Assembly (NCBI GenBank): GCA_046290435.1
Contig: JBKAGO010000072.1
Span: forward strand, 1 to 52,349
Direction: 5' to 3'
From: CAVQUE01 sp046290435
GTDB taxonomy: Bacteria; Actinomycetota; Acidimicrobiia; Acidimicrobiales; UBA8592
Length of the DNA: 52,349 bases
The notes below the pieces were generated by a model, which saw only the letters and a program-made list of their open reading frames with translations, was not told where the DNA came from and did not search any database. Of this stretch, positions 32,401-38,062 are shown piece after piece (within the stretch, counting starts at the first letter, position 1; each line of letters opens with the position of its first letter). Made by a program: the position numbers and the translations under genes.

Positions 32401-33111
32401 GTGTTGGAGGGGCCGGTCGATGCCCCCGAGGTGCGGTTGGGGTTGTCGTCGGTGCGTCATGTCGGCGACGAGCTGGCCGAGGTCATCGTCGAGGGGCAGC
32501 CCTATGTCTCGATCGAGGATCTCCGGCGCCGTGTCGACGCCAACCAGCCGGTGCTCGAAGCCCTGGCCACGGCGGGGGCGTTCGACGGCTTCGGGGTCGA
32601 TCGGCGCCAGGCCCTGTGGAGTGCGGGGGCGTTGGCCCATACCGGGGCGAACCGGTTGCCGGGCATCGTCACCGGGATCGAGGCGCCGCAGCTGCCGGGG
32701 ATGTCCGATCGCGAGTTGGCGCTGGCCAACCTGTGGGCCACCGGCATCGCATACGACGGTCACCCGACAAGGTTCGTGCGCGCCCATCTCGACGAGTTGG
32801 GGGTGATCCCGGCGTCGGGCCTGGCGACAGCGACCCAGCGCAAGGTTACCGTCGGGGGAGTGGTGACCCATCGCCAACGTCCGGCGACGGCGGGGGGTAC
32901 GACGTTCATCAATCTCGAGGACGAGACGGGGCTGATCAACGTGGTGGTGTCGAAGGGCTGCTGGATCCGCCACCGGACCCTGGCCCGCTCGGCGCCGGCA
33001 TTGCTGGTGCACGGCCGCCTGGAACGCAACGAGGGCGTGGTCAACATCATCGCCGAACGCCTCGCCCCGCTCCCACTGCACGGAGCCCCGAAATCACGCG
33101 ACTTCCGATGA
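29470..33111 (+). CDS. dnaE2: Error-prone DNA polymerase III alpha subunit DnaE2 (ImuC)
   Basis: A 1213-residue C-family polymerase. The PHP domain (YAELHCHSHFSFTDGASSPEEL) starts at about residue 74. The catalytic palm has PDIDIDIESGRREEVIQYVYNRYG. LEHAPRHLGIHSGGMVLCDRPI, WDKDDCAATGLVKFDLLGLGML and AFANFGFPESHSVSFAYLVY are typical of DnaE2. The C-terminal OB fold is KVTVGGVVTHRQRPATAGGT. Together with ImuA' and ImuB it performs SOS translesion synthesis. It is longer than usual, partly because of the in-frame tandem repeat of 22-residue units at 31186-31354, between the palm and the LEHAPRHLGIHSGG block. Confidence 0.96.
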   Translation: MGWRNPPVPWSEIERRLSDRPTGRAPSGLDDPWAPGDGGDSPAWSRKRTAYEAPAIEPAPAEVAGEEATPYAELHCHSHFSFTDGASSPEELVEEAVRLGLEALALTDRNGFYGVVRFAEAARALGLPTVFGAELALIEPWSGGTDGWGAESASGGAGSLLGDESIRHLVVLARDPDGYALLGRAISQAQMAGEKGAPRLTLDELAEVGADRGGGHWLVLTGTAAGPVPAALVADGPAAARRRLDRLVDAFGRDHVAVELWHHADPLDSVRNDALARLAIGAGVDLVATNDVRYHAPQRRRLATALAAVGARTSLDGVDCGLPAAATAHLRSGAEQARHFARWPGVVERAAALALECAFDLKLVAPELPPYPCPDGHDEMSWLRELTERGATGRYGPRHGERVPGAWAQIDKELDVIAALKFPGYFLIVWDIVEFCRRADILCQGRGSAANSAVCYALGITNADAVSLGLLFERFLSAARDGPPDIDIDIESGRREEVIQYVYNRYGRQYAAQVCNVVTYRARSAVRDMAKALGYATGQQDAFARSVDRWGGLGDQITAAQTLEAAQRGRAPEVELRETGARAARPRSGPEREVEVELRETGARAARPRSGPEREVEVELRETGARAAPPGPTSTPAPDPRSRRSTADAGDRVPPDVLALAVELEHAPRHLGIHSGGMVLCDRPIVEVCPVEWARMADRSVLQWDKDDCAATGLVKFDLLGLGMLTAIHLAVDLIADHHGVRLDLATLPQDPAVYDMMCRADTIGVFQIESRAQMATLPRLKPRHFYDLVVEVALIRPGPIQGGSVHPYIRRRNGQEPVTYLHPLLEPALSKTLGIPLFQEQLMQMAIDVAGFSAAEADQLRQAMGSKRSQEKMERLRARLYAGMAERGITGEVADAIYDKLAAFANFGFPESHSVSFAYLVYISAWIKYHYPAAFCAALLNAQPMGFYSPHSLIQDARRHGVTVHIPDINQSGAGAVLEGPVDAPEVRLGLSSVRHVGDELAEVIVEGQPYVSIEDLRRRVDANQPVLEALATAGAFDGFGVDRRQALWSAGALAHTGANRLPGIVTGIEAPQLPGMSDRELALANLWATGIAYDGHPTRFVRAHLDELGVIPASGLATATQRKVTVGGVVTHRQRPATAGGTTFINLEDETGLINVVVSKGCWIRHRTLARSAPALLVHGRLERNEGVVNIIAERLAPLPLHGAPKSRDFR
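31186..31354 (+). repeat. 66-bp tandem repeat inside dnaE2
   Basis: About 2.5 in-frame copies at 31186-31251, 31252-31317 and 31318-31354. The first two differ at one base (AACTCC/AGCTCC). Each encodes EVELRETGARAARPRSGPER plus two residues. A GTCCAC-GGA-GTGGAC hairpin lies in each full unit. Confidence 0.95.
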
Positions 33112-33140
33112 CCACCGGGCGGTCCCCCGGCGATGCTTGC

Positions 33141-33215
33141 ATGTCGACCACTCGCACTCCTGTCTGTTTGTGTGTCAATTGTGCGTGTTTCTTTGCCCCC
33201 CCTCATCGGGAGTAG
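33141..33215 (+). CDS. Possible Cys-rich leader peptide
   Basis: A 24-codon frame, MSTTRTPVCLCVNCACFFAP plus PHRE, ends 15 bases before the next gene. Four Cys fall in CLCVNCAC. The surrounding DNA is locally T-rich compared with the rest of the window. Upstream ribosome-binding sequence is weak. Cys-rich small ORFs acting as cysteine-responsive leaders are known in mycobacteria, but the downstream gene here is not a known sulfur gene. Confidence 0.3.
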   Translation: MSTTRTPVCLCVNCACFFAPPHRE

Positions 33216-33230
33216 ATTGCCCGGGGTGGC

Positions 33231-34619
33231 GTGCGTTTGTGCAATTTCCTCGGCGTGGATGTCGTGACGAAAATCCCCCGTGGTCTCCGTTCTCTCATGT
33301 TGGTGATCCTCTTCGTCGGCGTCGCGGTCGGCGGGTGGTGGCTCGCCATGGACGACGGAGAAGAGGTCTCGGCCCCTCATGGTCGGTCGGATCTGATCCC
33401 GGAGGGTGTGATCGAGGCTGTCGTCGGTGAGGAGCCGGCATTCTGCGCGGCGGTTGCGTGGCTCGGTGGCGATCCCGGGGACGAGGGTCCGCCGCTGGTG
33501 GAGCGGTTGGACTGGATCGTCATCGCCGATCTGGTCATCGCTCCGGTGCGGGACCCGCGGTTGGATCATCTGCACGCCGAGAGCCAGGAGGCCTTGCAGT
33601 TCCTGTCGCTCGGTGACACCGCGAGCCCGTTGTTCCGCTCTGCGGAGGGCTATCGGCTCTGGGAGGTCGTGTCGGGTGCGGCGCAGCCGCTTCGGCTCGC
33701 CGAGAACGAGGCCGCACGCCTCGGAATCGAGATTCCGCCGTTCGACGAATCTCTGCTCCTGCTCCGTCCGGATCAGGTTGCTCGGCTGGTGGCCGAAGGG
33801 TGGCTGCCCGAGGTGTCCGGTCCTGGCGATGGGGCAGTCGTGTCGGTCGATGGCCGGTCTGCGGGTGTCGACGGTCCGGCGTTGGTGGTCGGCCTGAACG
33901 CCGGCTCGATGGATCCGCCGAACCGGACGGCGATGGCGGCCTACTTCAGTCCTGCGGGCACGACCGATCTGTTCCTGCTCGATCCATGCGGCGCACTCGG
34001 ATGGGTGCCCGAATCGCTGGCACCGGGGGAGCCGTCACCGGATCGTCGGCCACCGTTGGGGTTCGATGTCCTGGCCGCCGAACTGGCGGCGATCGACGAC
34101 GCGGTGCCCGCCGTTGTCGAGCCGCAGCCGGTCGAACCGGACGTGCCGTGGGCGCAACGGCCGCCGGAGGGCCGGTCCTACTTCGACGATGACGTGCCCG
34201 CGCGAGTGGCCGAAGCCCTGATCACGGTGCCTGTCCTGTTCCGGCTGCCCGAGCAGCTGCGGTCCGAGGACGTGGCCTTGTGCTTCGATTCCGACGAGGC
34301 GCACGCGGGTTGCACCATTGCGTGGCAGCCCGGAGTCCGAGACGACGAACAGGTCTACCTCCTGTCGGTGCCCCGTGACGGGGCGGTGTCGGTGAGCGTT
34401 CATTCGTTCGTGGATGGACTCCTCGATCGCGGGACGGGAGCCACCGGTATCGCCGTGCTCGAAGGCGCCGACCTGGTGGCTCGTGGGGTCACCGACGCCG
34501 ACCGCGTCGAGTTGGTGGTCGAGCTCCGCCGCCCTGCCCGGCCGATCTCGACCAGCGACCTGGTCGACCGCTTCGACGGTGCGGCTCAGGCCCGCTTCGA
34601 GATCCCAGCGGGACGCTGA
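33231..34619 (+). CDS. Membrane-anchored exported protein of unknown function
   Basis: A 462-residue protein with one N-terminal hydrophobic segment (about residues 22-39, LMLVILFVGVAVGGWWLAM) and a long extracytoplasmic part without a recognised domain. It has scattered Cys and acidic/Pro-rich sequence. GTG 33231 is the longest start; GTG or ATG codons nearer the hydrophobic segment are possible. Codon choice is slightly less G/C-biased than in its neighbours. A 42-bp portion of this gene (33960-34001) recurs degenerately at 36576-36617. Role unknown. Confidence 0.7.
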   Translation: MRLCNFLGVDVVTKIPRGLRSLMLVILFVGVAVGGWWLAMDDGEEVSAPHGRSDLIPEGVIEAVVGEEPAFCAAVAWLGGDPGDEGPPLVERLDWIVIADLVIAPVRDPRLDHLHAESQEALQFLSLGDTASPLFRSAEGYRLWEVVSGAAQPLRLAENEAARLGIEIPPFDESLLLLRPDQVARLVAEGWLPEVSGPGDGAVVSVDGRSAGVDGPALVVGLNAGSMDPPNRTAMAAYFSPAGTTDLFLLDPCGALGWVPESLAPGEPSPDRRPPLGFDVLAAELAAIDDAVPAVVEPQPVEPDVPWAQRPPEGRSYFDDDVPARVAEALITVPVLFRLPEQLRSEDVALCFDSDEAHAGCTIAWQPGVRDDEQVYLLSVPRDGAVSVSVHSFVDGLLDRGTGATGIAVLEGADLVARGVTDADRVELVVELRRPARPISTSDLVDRFDGAAQARFEIPAGR

Positions 34620-34624
34620 GGGCG

Positions 34625-34740
34625 GCGATCGAGCGCAAGGTCATGGTCGGGGGAGTGGTGACTCATCGCCAGCGTCCGGCGGCGGCGGCGGGGTACGACG
34701 TTCGTCGATATCGAGGACGTGACGGGGCTGATCGGCGTCG
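34625..34740 (+). pseudogene. Decayed duplicate of the dnaE2 OB-fold coding segment
   Basis: From GCGATCGAGCGCAAGGTC to about 34740 the DNA aligns with dnaE2 at about 32829-32945, including GTCGGGGGAGTGGTGAC and GACGGGGCTGATC. By eye the identity is roughly 80-85 percent, with small indels that break the frame. It follows the exported-protein gene, so it is a copy displaced about 1.8 kb downstream of the parent. Confidence 0.85.
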
Positions 34741-34756
34741 ACCGAATTGCGAAGGC

Positions 34757-34808
34757 TCGACAACGCCTGAGCCTGGACTTATACTTTTAGAACCGAAAGT
34801 GTAAGTCC
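34757..34808 (+). promoter_or_regulatory. Promoter with operator palindrome of the AlbA_2 gene
   Basis: -35 TCGACA (34757-34762), a 17-base spacer and -10 TATACT (34780-34785). The -10 lies in the left arm of a 13-bp inverted repeat GGACTTATACTTT (34775-34787) / AAAGTGTAAGTCC (34796-34808), with one mismatch and an 8-base spacer. A repressor bound here would occlude the -10. Confidence 0.7.
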
Positions 34809-34817
34809 TGCCGTGAG

Positions 34818-36575
34818 GTGCCAGTGACCTTTGCCTTTCTCGGGCCCGACCCGCTCACCGAGCAAGTCGAACAGATGCTGCGACGCCTCGCCGGCGGCGA
34901 CGAGCCCGGCGAGATCGAAGTCCTCCAGGTCGACTGCAAGGAGGAGCCCGGCCGGCGCGGCCCCAGGGGTGCGGTGCTCCCCGGAAGCGAGCAGAACGAT
35001 CTCGCGGCGAGATACCTGGCCGACGAACTCGCCTGCCTCGCCAACACACCCGGAGGCGGCGCGATCATCCTCGGCATCGCTGACGACGGTCAGAGGATCG
35101 GCACCGCCCTCGACCCGCAGTGGCTTCGCCACCGGATCTACGAGCTGACCACCAGACGACTCACCATCGACGCCCAGGCCGTCGACCTCGACGGCACCCG
35201 GGTGCTCGTCCTCACCACTCGAGACGCGATCGAGCCAATCGCCAACACCAACGGCCGCATCTACTGGCGAGTCGATGACAACTGCGTCGAAGTCGACCCG
35301 ACGACCTGGCACGCCGGCCGCCTCCACCGCACCGGCGTCGACTGGTCGGCCCTCCCCAGTGGCCACCACATCGACGACGGCGACCCGGCTGCGATCGAGA
35401 TGGCCCGCCGGTTCCTTCGCGAGGCGGCCGACGCCGGTGACCAGCATGCGGCCGATCTCGTCGCCGCCACCGACCACGACCTCCTCCGGCGCCTCAACGT
35501 CGTCGCCGACACCGACGGAACACTCACCAACGCCGGTTCGCTCCTGTTCGTCGGGACCCCCGACTACGGCATCGACTACATCCGACGCGACACTTCCGGC
35601 GCCGACTCGACCAACCGCGTTCGCAGCACCCGCTCACTCCTCGAACAAGTCTTCGACGCCGACCAGGCCATCCGGACCGCGAATCGAGTCGTGCACTCCG
35701 GCGACGGCCTCGCCCAAGCGCAACGGCGCGCCATCCCACCCAGAGCGGCCCGCGAAGCCATGGTCAACGGCGTCACCCACCGGGACTGGCTCAGCACCCA
35801 GCCAACCACGATCGAGCACACCGGCGACACGCTCACTGTCACCTCCCCCGGAGGCCTGCCAGGCGACGTCCGTCCCGACAACATCATCACCCACCCCTCC
35901 TCACCCCGCTACAAGAGCCTCGCCGAGGCCATGGCCGCGCTCCGCCTCGCCGAGCGCGAAGGAATCGGCGTGGACCGCATGATGGCCGACATGCTCACGC
36001 TCGGCCGTCCCGAACCCGAGATCTCCGAGACCGCCGGCCCGTCGGTTCGGGTATCGCTGTTCGGCGGCGAACCCGATTCCGAGGTCATCGACCTGCTGGC
36101 CGGTCTCGAACCCCCACACGCCGCCAAGGACCTGGACATCGTGCTCCTGGTCAACCACCTCAGCAACCACCACTTCGTCGACGTCGCCACCGCCCAGCCC
36201 CTCCTGCAACGCCCGCCGGGCGAGACCGAAGCGGCGCTTGCCCGGGCAACAGCGACCACCTTCGCCGGCGAGCCCGTGATCGTCGGGCTCAACGGCGTGC
36301 CCGACGGACACGAACCCGCCTACCGGCTCTCCGAACGGGCAAGAGCGCAGCTCGCCACCCGAACGAAACGCCTCGACGCAACACCGGTCCGCTCCCAGGT
36401 CATCCTCACCTGGGCTCGGCATCGGGGCCGCGTCTCATCCACCGAAGTCGCAGACCTTCTCGGCCTGAGCATCGTTCGGGCCGGCCAGATCCTGACCAGC
36501 CTCGAAGAACGCGGTGACCTCTCCCACGGGAAGGCAATCAAAGCCGGACGCGGCTTCTTCTACACGCCGGCCTGA
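34818..36575 (+). CDS. AlbA_2/Schlafen-domain ATP-binding protein with C-terminal winged helix
   Basis: 585 residues from GTG 34818; GTG 34824, with GAGG upstream, is an alternative start. The AlbA_2 (Schlafen-like) domain lies at about 30-160: VDCKEEPGRRG, ADELACLANTPGGGAIILGIADDG, GRIYWRVDDNCVEVDP. A RecG-type HATPase_c_4 region follows at about 290-400 (PPRAAREAMVNGVTHRDW, SPGGLPGDVRPDNIITH). A winged helix ends the protein (RGRVSSTEVADLLGLSIVRAGQILTSLEERG). Such proteins are DNA-binding regulators or defence-associated. It has its own operator and is bracketed by decayed copies of neighbouring genes, indicating an insertion. Confidence 0.88.
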   Translation: MPVTFAFLGPDPLTEQVEQMLRRLAGGDEPGEIEVLQVDCKEEPGRRGPRGAVLPGSEQNDLAARYLADELACLANTPGGGAIILGIADDGQRIGTALDPQWLRHRIYELTTRRLTIDAQAVDLDGTRVLVLTTRDAIEPIANTNGRIYWRVDDNCVEVDPTTWHAGRLHRTGVDWSALPSGHHIDDGDPAAIEMARRFLREAADAGDQHAADLVAATDHDLLRRLNVVADTDGTLTNAGSLLFVGTPDYGIDYIRRDTSGADSTNRVRSTRSLLEQVFDADQAIRTANRVVHSGDGLAQAQRRAIPPRAAREAMVNGVTHRDWLSTQPTTIEHTGDTLTVTSPGGLPGDVRPDNIITHPSSPRYKSLAEAMAALRLAEREGIGVDRMMADMLTLGRPEPEISETAGPSVRVSLFGGEPDSEVIDLLAGLEPPHAAKDLDIVLLVNHLSNHHFVDVATAQPLLQRPPGETEAALARATATTFAGEPVIVGLNGVPDGHEPAYRLSERARAQLATRTKRLDATPVRSQVILTWARHRGRVSSTEVADLLGLSIVRAGQILTSLEERGDLSHGKAIKAGRGFFYTPA

Positions 36576-36617
36576 GCGACCGACCTGTTCCTGCTCGATC
36601 CTCGCGACGCATTCGGA
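36576..36617 (+). pseudogene. Decayed fragment of the exported-protein gene
   Basis: 42 bases matching 33960-34001 at 36 positions, including CTGTTCCTGCTCGATCC. Together with the dnaE2 remnant at 34625 it reproduces the parental gene order dnaE2 to exported protein, on either side of the AlbA_2 gene. Confidence 0.75.
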
Positions 36618-36653
36618 CCATCATCGAGTTGGTGCGCCGGTGTCTGCGGCAGG

Positions 36654-36672
36654 ACAACTGTAGACTCGTTGT
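36654..36672 (+). promoter_or_regulatory. Promoter/operator of the first toxin-antitoxin module
   Basis: Inverted repeat ACAAC (36654-36658) / GTTGT (36668-36672) encloses TAGACT (36661-36666), a -10 six bases before ATG 36673. This fits a leaderless, antitoxin-autoregulated promoter. Confidence 0.6.
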
Positions 36673-36918
36673 ATGACAGTTCCGTCTACGACGATTCGGG
36701 TCCGGGCTGATCAGCGGGACCGGTTGCGGCGCCTCGCCGAGGACCGCAACGCCTCGATGGCCGACACGTTGGATGCTGCGTTGGAGTCCCTCCGGCGGCA
36801 GCACTTCTACGAGGAGATGGCCGCGGCGGAGCGCCGGCTTCGTGACGATCCGGCGGCGTGGGAGGCCTATGTGCGTGAGCGAGATGGGTGGCTGAGCCCG
36901 GATCTCGCCTCGTCGTGA
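36673..36918 (+). CDS. Ribbon-helix-helix antitoxin (MazE-like)
   Basis: An 81-residue small protein. STTIRVRADQRDRLRRLAEDRNASMADTLDAALESL is a ribbon-helix-helix DNA-binding fold (beta strand TTIRV, two helices). A C-terminal acidic/amphipathic tail (EEMAAAERRLRDDPAAWEAYVRERDGW) should wrap the toxin. GTGA overlap with the toxin gene indicates coupled translation. As in other type II modules, it probably represses its own promoter through the palindrome just upstream. Confidence 0.88.
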   Translation: MTVPSTTIRVRADQRDRLRRLAEDRNASMADTLDAALESLRRQHFYEEMAAAERRLRDDPAAWEAYVRERDGWLSPDLASS

Positions 36919-37253
36919 ACTTCGGCGATCTGGTCACGGTGGATTTCGGTACGCCGATCGGGTCCGAGGCAGGGTTCGTCCGTCCGGCGATCGTCGTCAC
37001 CGCCGACGCCTTCCTGCGGTTCCGGCCGTCAACGGTGTTCGCCGTTCCGCTCACCACCAGCCGTCGGGTGTTCCCGAGCCACGTCCTCGTCGAGCCCGAC
37101 GAGACGAACGGGCTCGCCTCGGAGAGCTACGCCCTCGTCGAGCAGCTACGGGCGGTGGCCATCGAGCGGTGCGCCCCAGCCGACGGCAACGTCGGCCCTG
37201 TCGTATCCCGGCAGATCCTCGATGTCATCGCAATGATCACCGGCATGCCCTGA
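36915..37253 (+). CDS. PemK/MazF-family toxin (endoribonuclease)
   Basis: 112 residues from GTG 36915, which overlaps the antitoxin stop. Family blocks: NFGDLVTVDFGTPIGSEAGFVRPAIVVTADAF, TVFAVPLTTSRRVFPSHVLVEPDETNGLASESYALVEQLRAVAIER. This is the CcdB/MazF beta-barrel; the conserved Arg in RPAIVV and the Thr/Ser in PLTTS are the usual active-site positions for sequence-specific mRNA cleavage. Forms a type II toxin-antitoxin pair with the upstream gene. Confidence 0.9.
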   Translation: MNFGDLVTVDFGTPIGSEAGFVRPAIVVTADAFLRFRPSTVFAVPLTTSRRVFPSHVLVEPDETNGLASESYALVEQLRAVAIERCAPADGNVGPVVSRQILDVIAMITGMP

Positions 37254-37325
37254 CCCCGGTCGGCGTCGCCGCCGTGCCCGTCGGTTCGTGGTGACGCGGG
37301 ACCCCTTGTGCTACGTTCGACGCAC

Positions 37326-37589
37326 ATGGACACGGTGCCGATCCGATCGCTCCAACAGCATGCGTCGGCGGTGCTTCGTCGGGTCCGCCGGGGCGAACAG
37401 ATCGGTGTGACGGACCGGGGGACGCTCGTCGCGGTGCTCTCCCCGCCGCCGTCGCCACGTGGCGCCCAGGCCCTGATCGCCGACAATCGGGTCCGACCGG
37501 CCATTCGTGATCTCTCGGAGCTGCCCCTGCCGCAACCGGCTCCCGAACCCAGCGGTCGCGTCCTCGACGAGCTGCGCGACGAGCGCTGA
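37326..37589 (+). CDS. Phd/YefM-family antitoxin
   Basis: An 87-residue protein. IRSLQQHASAVLRRVRRGEQIGVTDRGTLVAVLSP is the Phd/YefM DNA-binding and dimerisation region. The C-terminal half (LPLPQPAPEPSGRVLDELRDER) is extended and probably binds the toxin. TACGTT at 37312-37317 sits 8 bases before ATG 37326, so the mRNA may be leaderless. Its stop shares a base with the toxin start (TGATG). Confidence 0.9.
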   Translation: MDTVPIRSLQQHASAVLRRVRRGEQIGVTDRGTLVAVLSPPPSPRGAQALIADNRVRPAIRDLSELPLPQPAPEPSGRVLDELRDER

Positions 37590-38002
37590 TGCGTTACTTC
37601 GACACCTCGGCCTTCCTGAAGCTGATCGTGGCCGAGGACCACTCCCTCGAACTCCGGGAGGCGATGACGGGAGCCGACCTCTGGTCGTCGGTCCTGCTCG
37701 ACGTCGAGGCGCACCGCGCCGCCCGGCGTCTGGGGGTGTCGGCCGATGCCGTGTCGCAGGCCCTCGAGGCGGTCGCGCTGATCACCCTGGGGGACGACAC
37801 CGTGCGCAACGCCCGCAGCATCGGCACCGACAGCTTGCGGGCCCTCGACGCCCTCCATCTGGCGACCGCGCTCGAGCTCGGCGACGATCTCGAGGCGGTC
37901 GTCACCTACGACCGCCGACTGGCGGCGGGCGTAGCGGACGAAGGTGTCACGGTGGAATCGCCGGGGCTGCCCCCGAGGTGGTGGGTCGACGCCCCTTCCT
38001 GA
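37589..38002 (+). CDS. VapC-like PIN-domain ribonuclease toxin
   Basis: 137 residues. The PIN-domain acidic set is visible: Asp5 in YFDTSAFLKL, Glu in LLDVEAHRAAR, Asp in RALDALHLATAL and Asp in VTYDRRLAAG. These bind Mg or Mn for RNA cleavage. Partnered with the upstream Phd/YefM antitoxin. It is the second type II module within 1.4 kb. Confidence 0.92.
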   Translation: MRYFDTSAFLKLIVAEDHSLELREAMTGADLWSSVLLDVEAHRAARRLGVSADAVSQALEAVALITLGDDTVRNARSIGTDSLRALDALHLATALELGDDLEAVVTYDRRLAAGVADEGVTVESPGLPPRWWVDAPS

Positions 38003-38062
38003 GCGGCCGGGCAACCCCACCGATCGCTCATGGGCGGTCGTTTCGGGCCGATGTGCTGTGGG

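Noticed and set aside
29347..33081. Very long open frame antisense to dnaE2
   Set aside because: It mirrors the polymerase gene, is His/Gln/Gly/Arg-rich and has no domain; such antisense frames are common at this GC content.
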